A stretch of 64,000 nt of DNA, taken from positions 1,570,501-1,634,500 of the forward strand of contig NZ_CP061204.1 in the NCBI RefSeq assembly GCF_014621775.1. The letters run 5' to 3'. Of this stretch, positions 41,036-48,927 are shown piece after piece. A program made the position numbers and the translations under genes. This DNA comes from Stenotrophomonas sp. 169. Lineage in GTDB: Bacteria > Pseudomonadota > Gammaproteobacteria > Xanthomonadales > Xanthomonadaceae. Every line of letters begins with the position of its first letter. Positions within the stretch are counted from its first letter, which is position 1. The notes beneath the pieces are model-generated. The model worked only from the letters and a program-made list of their open reading frames with translations, made no database searches and was not told the origin of the DNA.

Positions 41036-41512
41036 TCAGCGCAGCACGCCGGGCAGGCCCGGTGCGGGGTTGAGGGTGCTGCGGTTGTTGATCTGGAACG
41101 TGCGCTGCTTTTTCTCTTCCGGCGTGGCTGAGACCGATCCTTCCAACGTGTAGGAAAGGGTGTGGTTGCCGGCCAGTGCATCGGCCACCATCAGGCGCGC
41201 CTGTGCAGCGGGCTGTACCTGCAGTTCGATCACGTCGGCCGATGTGCCGCCGATGGACACGCCGGGTTTGGCGCTGAGCGTCCCGGCGTCGGCGTCGCCG
41301 ACCGAAAGCTTCAGTTCCACGTCATCGAAGTGCATCGGCATCGAGCTGAAGTTCTGCAGGCGCAGCGCGATCTTCCAGCTCCCGTCGGCATTGACGGTGA
41401 GCTGCTGCAGGCGCGTGGCGGGTTCGGAAACGCGCTTCACCACGCCCTCGCCGCAGGCGGTCAGGGCGAGCAGGGAAAGCAGAATCAGGGCAGTACGGAA
41501 GCGGCGGAACAT
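41036..41512 (-). CDS. LEA-type-2-like lipoprotein
   Basis: Encodes 158 residues. The N terminus RTALILLSLLALTAC is a lipoprotein signal with a lipobox (LTAC). The mature part, with LQNFSSMPMHFDDVELKLSV and a repeating beta pattern, resembles the LEA14/WHy fold of YajG- or LEA2-type lipoproteins. Function unknown, probably outer membrane. ATG 41512 is taken, with GAGGA nine bases upstream; the frame is open to 41650. Confidence 0.8.
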   Translation of the reverse strand: MFRRFRTALILLSLLALTACGEGVVKRVSEPATRLQQLTVNADGSWKIALRLQNFSSMPMHFDDVELKLSVGDADAGTLSAKPGVSIGGTSADVIELQVQPAAQARLMVADALAGNHTLSYTLEGSVSATPEEKKQRTFQINNRSTLNPAPGLPGVLR

Positions 41513-41686
41513 GGGCGCAGGTCCTCGCGGAAGAGAGTGCGTGGGAAGGAAGATACTACGGCGTATGGTGCCGTGCACAGGGCTTCGGCTGAACGCCAAT
41601 CCTAATCGGTACGCACGACGACGGGGCCAGCGCCCTCTGCAGTGCCGCAAGCGGTATCCGGCCCCTGGATCGTCGTGGCGAGCCCG

Positions 41687-42238
41687 TTATTCGATGGGCG
41701 CCAACACCCGCAGTGGCGCCAGGTCGTAGCCCATCGATTCGGCACGTGCCTTCAGGGCGTCCAACTGCGCCCGCGGCATGCTTGGCGAGCGCGAAAGGAT
41801 CCACAGGTATTTGCGATCCGGCTCGCCGACCACCGCCCACTGGTAGTCCGGGTCCAGCGCGATCACCCAGTAATCCGCCCATACCAGCGGTACCCACGAC
41901 AGCCAGTCTGGCGCAAAGCGCACCTGCAGCTGTCCGGGCTCGCCGGTGACCGGGCGCGCCACGCCCTCGGCCTGCAGCCGGCTGCCATCTTCCACGCGGC
42001 AGCCGTTCAGCACGCTGATGCGCCCGTCGCTGCGCAGGCTGTAGGTCGCGGTGATGTCACCCACGCACTTTTTCTGGAACGACACGGGCAGGTGCGCGAT
42101 CTCATGCCACTGGCCGGCATAGCGGTCGATATCCAGCGCTGCAACCGAGCGCACCGGCTCGGCAGCGTAAGCGCTCACGGTGAGGCACAGCAGCGCAGCG
42201 GATGCCAGCAGGCGGGGCAGGGCATGACGATTTTTCAT
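41687..42238 (-). CDS. Lipocalin-family protein (Blc-like)
   Basis: Encodes 183 residues with a cleaved signal (ASAALLCLTVSAYAAE). The lipocalin GxW motif is in DIDRYAGQWHEIAHLPVSFQ, and WVIALDPDYQWAVVGEPDRK with LWILSRSP is the typical strand pattern of Blc proteins. Blc binds lysophospholipids in E. coli. There is no lipobox cysteine here, so it is probably periplasmic rather than an outer-membrane lipoprotein. Confidence 0.93.
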   Translation of the reverse strand: MKNRHALPRLLASAALLCLTVSAYAAEPVRSVAALDIDRYAGQWHEIAHLPVSFQKKCVGDITATYSLRSDGRISVLNGCRVEDGSRLQAEGVARPVTGEPGQLQVRFAPDWLSWVPLVWADYWVIALDPDYQWAVVGEPDRKYLWILSRSPSMPRAQLDALKARAESMGYDLAPLRVLAPIE

Positions 42239-42368
42239 GGTGGGGGCCCAAGGTCGTAGGGGTCGATCTTAGCCATGCCGGCAGCTCCACCGATGTGAAG
42301 TGCGCGATCCGCCTCCGCCCCGGATGTGCCATGCTCCGGCCGTCGCTACCGACAAAGGGAATGCCGTA

Positions 42369-42485
42369 ATGAGCAAGGGTATGAACCAGAAGAAAGACCA
42401 GAAGAAGAAGCCGGCGAAGACGGCCAAGGAAAAGAAGGCGGAAAAGACCGAAAAGAAGGCAACCCGCAGCTTCGCGCCGACCTGA
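42369..42485 (+). CDS. Lysine-rich 38-residue protein
   Basis: ATG 42369 opens 38 codons: MSKGMNQKKDQKKKPAKT, then more Lys/Glu/Ala-rich residues ending in RSFAPT. It is soluble, strongly basic and probably disordered. Similar short Lys-rich proteins are found in related genomes, but function is unknown. It lies between the lipocalin and map genes on the opposite strand. Confidence 0.6.
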   Translation: MSKGMNQKKDQKKKPAKTAKEKKAEKTEKKATRSFAPT

Positions 42486-42520
42486 TCCGCGCGAACTGCC
42501 GGCAGGTGCGGGCGCTGCGC

Positions 42521-43288
42521 TCAGGCGGGAGCGCTCTCGCCTTGTCGCAGGGTCAGTACCTGCACACCCTCGCGTGTCACCGCCACGGTGTGTTCGAACT
42601 GCGCTGACAGTTTGCCGTCGCGCGTATGCACGGGCCATGCGTCCGGGCGGTGCCGGATCGCGGCCTTGCCCTGGTTGAGCATCGGTTCGATGGTGAACAC
42701 CATCCCCTCTTCCAGTTCCACGCCGGTGCCGGCATGGCCGTAATGCAGGATCTGGGGTTCCTCGTGCATCTCCGTACCGATGCCGTGACCGCAGTATTCC
42801 TTGACCACGCTGTAGCCCATTTCGCGCGCGAAGCGGGCGATGGCGTGGCCAATGTCGCCGGTGTGTGCACCCGGCCGCACCGCCGCGATGCCTTTCCACA
42901 TCGCCAGGTACGTCGCGCGCACCAGGCGACGCGCCGGATAGGCAACTTCGCCCACCAGATACGTCGTGCTGGAATCGGCGATGTAGCCATTTTTTTCCAG
43001 GGTGATATCGAGGTTGACGATCTGCCCGCTGCGCAGCACGTCATCTGCTGACGGCATGCCGTGGCAGACGATGTCGTCAATGGACGCATTGAGCACGAAC
43101 GGGAAATCGTACTGCCCCTTGCTGGCCGGTCGCGCCTGCAGGTCGTCGACGATCATCCGTTCGACCAGATCATTGATCTCCATCGTGCTGCGGCCCTCGA
43201 GGGGCAGCCGGTCCAGGCGATCGAACACCTGCGCGAGCAGGGCGCCGGACGTGCCCATCAAGGCGATTTCCTGCGCACTCTTGATCAT
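42521..43288 (-). CDS. map: Type I methionine aminopeptidase
   Basis: Encodes 255 residues (E. coli 264). It removes N-terminal Met from new proteins. All five metal ligands are visible: two Asp in VNLDITLEKNGYIADSSTTY, His in YCGHGIGTEMHE, Glu in MVFTIEPML and Glu in QFEHTVAVT. The gene overlaps the upstream ParD-like gene by four bases (ATGA), unlike the usual map next to rpsB. It is probably a second, accessory copy in this genome; that is inferred, as the rest of the genome is not seen. Confidence 0.95.
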   Translation of the reverse strand: MIKSAQEIALMGTSGALLAQVFDRLDRLPLEGRSTMEINDLVERMIVDDLQARPASKGQYDFPFVLNASIDDIVCHGMPSADDVLRSGQIVNLDITLEKNGYIADSSTTYLVGEVAYPARRLVRATYLAMWKGIAAVRPGAHTGDIGHAIARFAREMGYSVVKEYCGHGIGTEMHEEPQILHYGHAGTGVELEEGMVFTIEPMLNQGKAAIRHRPDAWPVHTRDGKLSAQFEHTVAVTREGVQVLTLRQGESAPA

Positions 43289-43497
43289 GTGCGCGGTTCA
43301 CTGAGTCGCTTCGGCTGCACGCCGGCAGCGCGCAGCTCGCTGGCGACGATGTCCTGGAAGCTCGTCTCCGGGTGCATTTCGCACAGCATGCCCCCCTTGA
43401 TCCAGAAGTTGGCCTGCGCATTGATCGAGCGGTGGCTGACGGTGCACGCGCGACGCAGCTGATCGTGCAGTTCGTCGTCGATGTTGACGATGCCCAT
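43285..43497 (-). CDS. ParD-like antitoxin-family protein
   Basis: Encodes 70 residues. MGIVNIDDELHDQLRRACTV is a ribbon-helix-helix-type N terminus and the remainder (AQANFWIKGGMLCEMHPETS) matches the ParD-like family, thought to be antitoxins. Its stop overlaps the start of map by four bases, so the partner in this operon is a methionine aminopeptidase rather than a ParE toxin. A palindromic site lies just upstream and could be its operator. Confidence 0.85.
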   Translation of the reverse strand: MGIVNIDDELHDQLRRACTVSHRSINAQANFWIKGGMLCEMHPETSFQDIVASELRAAGVQPKRLSEPRT

Positions 43498-43516
43498 GGA
43501 AGTACCTGATTACGGA

Positions 43517-43544
43517 ATATACGAATCGTATATGTATCGTATAT
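43517..43544. promoter_or_regulatory. AT-rich palindromic operator upstream of the ParD-like gene
   Basis: ATATACGAATCGTATAT (43517-43533) is a near-perfect palindrome around one base; an extra half-site TCGTATAT follows at 43537-43544. On the minus strand TTGCTT, 17 bases and TACGAT overlap these repeats, so binding would block transcription. Ribbon-helix-helix antitoxins often repress their own promoter in this way. Confidence 0.6.
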
Positions 43545-43558
43545 CTCAAGCAACGGGC

Positions 43559-43590
43559 AAAAAAAAAGGGCCTGCATGTACGCAGACCCT
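43559..43590 (-). terminator. tRNA-Phe terminator
   Basis: On the minus strand AGGGTCTGC, loop GTACAT, GCAGGCCCT (nine pairs with one G-T) runs into nine T residues. Confidence 0.92.
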
Positions 43591-43600
43591 TCGAAACTAA

Positions 43601-43676
43601 TGGTGGCCGAGGACGGAATCGAACCGCCGACACGGGGATTTTCAATCCCCTGCTCTACCAACTGAGCTACTCGGCC
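43601..43676 (-). tRNA. tRNA-Phe (GAA)
   Basis: A 76-base cloverleaf with encoded CCA: acceptor GGCCGAG/CTCGGCC and anticodon stem-loop GGGGATTGAAAATCCCC, anticodon GAA. Promoter and terminator are both visible. Confidence 0.97.
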
Positions 43677-44013
43677 ACTTGTTTCGTTGCAGCGATGTCG
43701 CTGCCGAGGAGGCGCATATTACGGACGTCGAAGCAGTTCGGCAAGCCTTTTGCAGAAAAAACTTCACATTCGTGTCTGCGCGCTGCGGATGCGCATGCAA
43801 GTGGTTGATCCTGCGTCGCTGCAACCCGCCTTCTGCGCGTGCGATGCCCTGCGTGGAAAACTGGCGCGACGCGTGCGTGGGCAATGCTGCTGTGACAGGC
43901 GCCGCACGCGTGCAGATGCACAGCACGCCATGGAACGCTGTTTTCGTGTCGCACTCTGCTGCGGCCGAGGAGCGTAACGTCGGTGGTCTCCTTTCAGAAA
44001 ATGGATATGAACG
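43677..44013. other. Gap upstream of tRNA-Phe and of the oxidoreductase
   Basis: This stretch holds the tRNA-Phe promoter at 43716-43744. I see no gene, repeat or further hairpin in the rest, and no clear promoter for the gene at 44014. Confidence 0.5.
43716..43744 (-). promoter_or_regulatory. Promoter of tRNA-Phe
   Basis: On the minus strand TTGCCG, a 17-base spacer and TAATAT, ending about 40 bases before the tRNA. Confidence 0.75.
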
Positions 44014-45042
44014 ATGAGCGTTTCTGTCAGCAGTACCGACCGCATCGTGCTTGCCTCGCGACCCAACGGGGCGCCGGTGGCGGCCAACTTCCGTCGTGAG
44101 CAGGCCGCACTTCCTCCGCTGCAACCGGGGCAGGTGCTGTTGCGCAATCGCTATCTCTCATTGGATCCGTACATGCGCGGTCGGATGGAAGAGGGACCAT
44201 CGTATGCACCGCCGGTTGCGCTGGATGCCGTGATGGAGGGGAGCACGGTAAGCGAGGTGGTGGCGTCAGCCGACGATGCGCTGACGGTCGGCACGCTGGT
44301 GATCGCGCCCGGTGGCTGGCAGACCCATGCCGTGGTGGATGCCGCATCGATCAGCCGCCGCTTGAATCCCGCGGGATTGCCGCTGAGCACCGCGCTGGGC
44401 GTGCATGGCATGCCGGGTTTCACCGCTTACGCGGGGCTGCAGGAAATCGGCCGTGTGCAGCCCGGCGAAACCCTGGTGGTTGCCGCCGCCAGTGGCCCGG
44501 TGGGCGCTACGGTGGTGCAGTTGGCCAAGCAGCAGGGCGCGCGCGTGGTGGGCATCGCCGGTGGCGAGGCCAAGCGCGCGTATGTGGAAACACTGGGCGC
44601 GGATGTGGCACTGGACCACCGTGCGGATGACTTCGCCGAGCAGCTCCGCCACGCTGCGCCCGACGGCATCGATGTCTATTTCGAAAACGTCGGCGGCAAA
44701 GTGTTCGATGCGGTGCTGCCGCTGCTCAACGACTTCGCCCGCGTGCCCGTGTGCGGCACCATCGCCACCTACAACGCGCGCGGTGTGCGGGTGCCGGGAC
44801 CGGACCGGCTGCCCGGCTTTTTCAGCCAGGTCCTGCGTCAGCGCTTGAACGTGCGCGGCTTCATCCAGTCCGACTTCAACGATCTGTTCCCGCGCTTTGA
44901 ACAGGACATGGCGCAGTGGCTGCGCGAAGGCCGCATCCAGTACCGCGAAGACATCGTGCAGGGGCTGGATGCGGCCCCGGATGCCTTCTTCGGACTGCTG
45001 CAGGGACGCAACTTCGGCAAGCTGGTGGTGGAGCTGGATTGA
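44014..45042 (+). CDS. NADP-dependent oxidoreductase, zinc-free MDR family (CurA-like)
   Basis: Encodes 342 residues, the usual size. The N terminus (RIVLASRPNGAPVAANF), LSLDPYMRGRM, AAASGPVGATVVQLAKQQGA (nucleotide-binding loop) and YFENVGGKVFDAVLPLL mark the prostaglandin-reductase/CurA branch of the medium-chain dehydrogenases. These reduce activated C=C bonds with NADPH; the natural substrate is not known. No zinc-binding cysteines are present. Confidence 0.93.
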   Translation: MSVSVSSTDRIVLASRPNGAPVAANFRREQAALPPLQPGQVLLRNRYLSLDPYMRGRMEEGPSYAPPVALDAVMEGSTVSEVVASADDALTVGTLVIAPGGWQTHAVVDAASISRRLNPAGLPLSTALGVHGMPGFTAYAGLQEIGRVQPGETLVVAAASGPVGATVVQLAKQQGARVVGIAGGEAKRAYVETLGADVALDHRADDFAEQLRHAAPDGIDVYFENVGGKVFDAVLPLLNDFARVPVCGTIATYNARGVRVPGPDRLPGFFSQVLRQRLNVRGFIQSDFNDLFPRFEQDMAQWLREGRIQYREDIVQGLDAAPDAFFGLLQGRNFGKLVVELD

Positions 45043-45055
45043 TCAGCCGCCGCGA

Positions 45056-45517
45056 TCAGGGGGCGAAGCGGGCCTGGCGCGGGTCACTCAGGCGCACATG
45101 CGTCTGGTAGTAGTACTTGTCGCTGGGCACGCCATCGCGGCTGAAGACGATCTTCTCGCGGCGGGCGGTGCCCTGTACCAGCAGGCGGCGGTTGACCAGC
45201 CGGTCCAGCGGCAGATTGTCCAGCCGTGCCCGCAGCGCATCGGCCTGCTCGGGCGCCAGCCACACGGTCAGGTTGGCCTGGTGGCGGTAGTCCGTTTCGC
45301 TGTTGAGGTACAACCCGTGGTCGGTCAGATCGACCGTGCGCACGTGGATCACGAAGGTGCCACTGATGCCGCGCTGCGGATCATCGTTGGCGGCGTGCAC
45401 CGCTTCGGCAGGGGTGATCCAGCCAGCCATCGCTGGCGGCGGTGGCGGCGCAACGCTGCCGTGATGGGCACAGCTGGCGCACAGCAGCAGGGCAGGGAGC
45501 AGCAGGGTGATGCGCAT
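45056..45517 (-). CDS. Predicted lipoprotein of unknown function
   Basis: Encodes 153 residues. MRITLLLPALLLCASC is a lipoprotein signal with a Cys at residue 16. The mature part has no recognised domain; HGLYLNSETDYRHQANLTVW and RLLVQGTARREKIVF suggest a small beta fold, perhaps OB-like. ATG 45517 is taken; the frame is open to 45595. Confidence 0.7.
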   Translation of the reverse strand: MRITLLLPALLLCASCAHHGSVAPPPPPAMAGWITPAEAVHAANDDPQRGISGTFVIHVRTVDLTDHGLYLNSETDYRHQANLTVWLAPEQADALRARLDNLPLDRLVNRRLLVQGTARREKIVFSRDGVPSDKYYYQTHVRLSDPRQARFAP

Positions 45518-45687
45518 GGGACGTCCGTGTTCGATGGCAGGCGCCCAGTGTGACGCGGTCATGCGGCCGCGCCAAGCGACGCTGCACGGCGCCATCGCGT
45601 CGTCGTGATGTGCGGCTCACGAGCACGTCGCTAGCGTGGTCGGCAGGCGGGGGCATCGTGCCGCCGCAGCAGCACAGGGCAGCACTC

Positions 45688-45858
45688 ATGGTGGATGACA
45701 AGCAGAACCAGGACGACAAGGCCGGCGTGCAGGAAAGCCAGCAGGACCAGCGCCACGACGACGTGGCCAAGCAGCGCCCAGGCCAGCAGGACGAGAAAGT
45801 GCGTGACGCGCACTCGAAAAAACCGGAGCGCAAGGATGGCGGCGGCGAGCCGGCCTGA
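45688..45858 (+). CDS. Hydrophilic 56-residue protein
   Basis: ATG 45688 opens 56 codons of Gln/Asp/Lys-rich sequence (MVDDKQNQDDKAGVQESQQD, then HDDVAKQRPGQQDEK) ending at 45858. It has no hydrophobic segment and is probably disordered. No family is recognised and no strong ribosome site was seen. A terminator follows 22 bases later. Confidence 0.45.
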   Translation: MVDDKQNQDDKAGVQESQQDQRHDDVAKQRPGQQDEKVRDAHSKKPERKDGGGEPA

Positions 45859-45880
45859 GCCGTGCCGGCCGCGACAACAA

Positions 45881-45909
45881 AAAACCCCGGGATCGCTCCC
45901 GGGGTTTTT
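45881..45909. terminator. Bidirectional terminator before tRNA-Ala
   Basis: Twelve perfect pairs (45881-45892 / 45897-45908) with loop TCGC, A-rich on one side and T-rich on the other, so it can serve both the gene at 45688 and the minus-strand tRNA-Ala. Confidence 0.92.
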
Positions 45910-45920
45910 CGTTGTAATCA

Positions 45921-45996
45921 TGGTGGAGCCAAGGAGGATCGAACTCCTGACCTCGTCGATGCGAACGACGCGCTCTCCCAGCTGAGCTATGGCCCC
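45921..45996 (-). tRNA. tRNA-Ala (CGC)
   Basis: A 76-base cloverleaf with encoded CCA: anticodon loop TTCGCAT (anticodon CGC, reading GCG). Acceptor GGGGCCA/TGGCTCC contains one G-T pair. A promoter and a terminator are visible. Confidence 0.95.
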
Positions 45997-46008
45997 ATGT
46001 CGTGGTCG

Positions 46009-46037
46009 AGTCTATCCAACCGCTGAATACTTGCCAA
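46009..46037 (-). promoter_or_regulatory. Promoter of tRNA-Ala
   Basis: On the minus strand TTGGCA, 17-base spacer, TAGACT, ending 12 bases before the tRNA. Confidence 0.7.
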
Positions 46038-46155
46038 GCATCCACACCTCACCCGGAAGGGCGCACATCGCGGTGATGTAACCGGTTACACGGCTATTTC
46101 GATTCCGATCAACAGCTTGCAGATGAATCGCAGACTCCTTGGATCGATCCAAGGC

Positions 46156-46182
46156 TAAAGAGGACCGAAATGGTGCCGATAG
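46156..46182 (+). promoter_or_regulatory. Sigma-28 (FliA) promoter of the chemoreceptor
   Basis: TAAA (46156-46159), exactly 15 bases, GCCGATAG (46175-46182) matches the flagellar sigma-28 consensus TAAA-N15-GCCGATAA at all but the last base. It lies 50 bases before the chemoreceptor gene. Confidence 0.82.
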
Positions 46183-46232
46183 AAGTGTGACGCGCAACAC
46201 GCGCCTTCCCCTTCCAACCAAAGTGCCTCTCG

Positions 46233-48767
46233 ATGACGACTTCTGCCGCCACCGGTTCCACGATGTCCATTTCCAGCCGCTTGGCGCTTCTGCTCGCCGC
46301 GATCACGGCCACGGCCTTCATCCTGCTCGCCCTGCTGATCTACCGGCAGACAGCAGCCAGCTACCAGCAGCGGGTAGAGGCGGGACTCACCACGTCGGCC
46401 AGCCTGATGCGCGACTCCGTGGCGCTGTATGACCGCAGCCTGGGTGAGAGCACGCGCCATATGGCCGAGTTGTTCCGCAGTGCGTTGCCGCCCGGCGATC
46501 CCTCGGTCGACGCCGAGCAGCGTGTCGAGGTGGCCGGCCAGTCCGCGCCGCAGCTGCGCTTCGGCGCTACGCCGCTGGCCCTGGATGACGCATCGGTGGA
46601 CCGATTTGCCTCCTCTACCGGCGGCGTCGCCACCATCTTCGTGCGCGAAGGGGATGACTTCATCCGCGTGGCGACCTCGCTGCGCAATGCGGCGGGCGAG
46701 CGTGTGCTGGGTACCAAGCTGGACCACGCCCATCTGGCCTACCCGAAGATCATGGCCGGTGAGGCCTTCAGCGGCCCGGCGCATCTGTTCGGCACCGATT
46801 ACATGACGTATTACATGCCGATGAAGGACGCCGCAGGCGAGGTCGTCGGCATCGCCTTCGTCGGCCAGGACCAGTCCGCCGGCCTTGCCGCCCTCAAATC
46901 CAGCCTGCGCGAATCCACCCTGGGCCGCGAAGGCTACTTCATGGCGGTCGACACCCGCCCGGGCGAAAGCTTCGGCAAGGTGATCGCTGCGGCTGCCGGA
47001 GAAGGCACCGCGCTCAGCGAGCGGGTGGCTGTGGAGGACCGCCCCGTGCTGCAGGCGCTGCTGGAAGGCCGCGAGGCCTCGGCGACGCTGCGCCTGCGCA
47101 CCGCCGATGGTGCCGGCACGCGCGACTATTTCGTTTCCGCGCAGGCGCATGGGCCGTGGCGCTGGATGGTGCTGGGGCTGGAACCGGTGTCGGTCCTGCA
47201 GGACGTGCTGCGCACGCTGCTGCTGCAGATCGCCGGCATTTCCGCACTGGCCCTGCTGGCGGTGATCGCGGCCACCGTGCTGGCCATGCGCCGCCTGCTG
47301 GGACGCCCGCTGCAGGAGGCCGAACAGGTCGCTGTCGATGTGTCCGCCGGGCGTCTGGACCGCCACATCCCGCAACGCCGTGCCGACGAGGTCGGGCGCC
47401 TGCTGGCGTCGATGCGGCGCATGCAGTCCACCCTGCGCGCCGTCTCCGCCGCGCAGGACCAGATGGCGCAGCAGCACACCGACGGCACCATCAGCTATCG
47501 CATCGATGCCGCCCCGTTCGAGGGCGCCTTCCGCAGCATGGTGGAAGGCACCAATGCACTGGTGGATTCCCATGTGCGCACCAAGCTGGACATGGTCGAA
47601 CTGGTGCAGCAGTACGCGGCCGGTGACCTGTCTGCGTCGATGGCCGAACTGCCGGGTGAAAAAGCAAAGATCAGTACGGCCGTCAACGGCGTGCGTTCAC
47701 GGCTGCTGTCCATCAACGGTGAGATCAAGCGCCTGGTCGCGGCCGCGGCGGCCGGTGACTTCAGTGCGCGCGGTGATGCGCAGGCGTTCGAGAACGATTT
47801 CCGCGAGATGGTGGAAGGCCTCAACACGCTCATGACCACCGCCGACCACAACCTGTCGGCGCTGTCGGACCTGCTGCGCAACCTGGCACGTGGCGACCTG
47901 CGCAGCCGAATCGAAGGCGATTTCCAGGGCGTGTTCGCCGAGATGCGCGACGATGCCAATGCCACGGTGGACAGCCTGGGCGGCATCATTGCCGGCATCC
48001 AGCGCTCGGCCGACGGCGTATCGGCGGCGGCAGCGGAAACCGCAGCCGCCAGCGAAGACCTGTCGCGGCGTACCGAACAGCAGGCCGCGAACCTGGAGGA
48101 GTCGGCCGCGTCGATGGAAGAAATGACGGCGGCCGTGCGGCAGAGCGCCGATCATGCCGCGCGCGCGGACCGGTTGGCGCTGCAGGCATCGGCCGTGGCG
48201 ACCCAGGGCGGGCAGGCGGTATCGCAGGTGGAGCAGACGATGGCGCTGATCGAGGCGTCGTCGCGGCGGATCGCCGATATCACTACGGTGATCGACGGCA
48301 TCGCGTTCCAGACCAACATCCTGGCACTCAACGCAGCGGTGGAGGCCGCCCGCGCCGGCGAAGAGGGACGGGGCTTCGCCGTGGTGGCCAGCGAGGTGCG
48401 CACCCTGGCACAGCGTTCGGCGCAGGCCGCGCGCGAGATCAAGGGCTTGATCGATGATTCAGTGGAGCAGGTGGGCACGGGCACCACGCTTGCCGCGCAG
48501 GCCGGGCAGACGCTGCAGCAGGTCGTCGCCGCGGTGGGTGAGTTGGGCGGTGTGATCGGCGGCATCGCCGCCGCCTCGCGGGAGCAGGCCGCGGGCATCG
48601 AACTGGTCAACCAGAGCATCGTGCAGATGGACGGGGTGACCCAGCAGAATGCCGCGCTGGTGGAGGAAACCTCCGCTTCCGCGCAGGCGATGACGGCGCA
48701 GGCGCAGGCCCTTCGCGAGGCGACCGCACGTTTCATGCTGGCGCGCGGGAGCATGGCGGCGGCGTAG
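46233..48767 (+). CDS. Methyl-accepting chemotaxis protein
   Basis: Encodes 844 residues. TM1 at about 16-36, a large periplasmic Cache-type sensor domain (40-320, with [20 protein letters not shown]), TM2 at about 325-350, then HAMP and additional HAMP-like units (347-600) and the MCP signalling domain (600-840). The hairpin tip [20 protein letters not shown] and the flanking methylation helices are present. There is no C-terminal pentapeptide for CheR docking. The ligand is unknown. A sigma-28 promoter ties it to the flagellar regulon. ATG 46233 is used; ATG 46263 is possible. Confidence 0.95.
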   Translation: MTTSAATGSTMSISSRLALLLAAITATAFILLALLIYRQTAASYQQRVEAGLTTSASLMRDSVALYDRSLGESTRHMAELFRSALPPGDPSVDAEQRVEVAGQSAPQLRFGATPLALDDASVDRFASSTGGVATIFVREGDDFIRVATSLRNAAGERVLGTKLDHAHLAYPKIMAGEAFSGPAHLFGTDYMTYYMPMKDAAGEVVGIAFVGQDQSAGLAALKSSLRESTLGREGYFMAVDTRPGESFGKVIAAAAGEGTALSERVAVEDRPVLQALLEGREASATLRLRTADGAGTRDYFVSAQAHGPWRWMVLGLEPVSVLQDVLRTLLLQIAGISALALLAVIAATVLAMRRLLGRPLQEAEQVAVDVSAGRLDRHIPQRRADEVGRLLASMRRMQSTLRAVSAAQDQMAQQHTDGTISYRIDAAPFEGAFRSMVEGTNALVDSHVRTKLDMVELVQQYAAGDLSASMAELPGEKAKISTAVNGVRSRLLSINGEIKRLVAAAAAGDFSARGDAQAFENDFREMVEGLNTLMTTADHNLSALSDLLRNLARGDLRSRIEGDFQGVFAEMRDDANATVDSLGGIIAGIQRSADGVSAAAAETAAASEDLSRRTEQQAANLEESAASMEEMTAAVRQSADHAARADRLALQASAVATQGGQAVSQVEQTMALIEASSRRIADITTVIDGIAFQTNILALNAAVEAARAGEEGRGFAVVASEVRTLAQRSAQAAREIKGLIDDSVEQVGTGTTLAAQAGQTLQQVVAAVGELGGVIGGIAAASREQAAGIELVNQSIVQMDGVTQQNAALVEETSASAQAMTAQAQALREATARFMLARGSMAAA

Positions 48768-48927
48768 TTCCGGCACGACAGGCGGCGCCGCGCCCTGCGC
48801 GGCGCCTTCAGGGGGCGGGGTTGCCACCAAATTGAAACGCAATCGCCATACTGTGCGCCTGCGCGCTTTGATTTCCTCATCCGCCCGGCTCGCGCAGGCC
48901 GCACGGACGCTCACTCGAATCCTCTCC

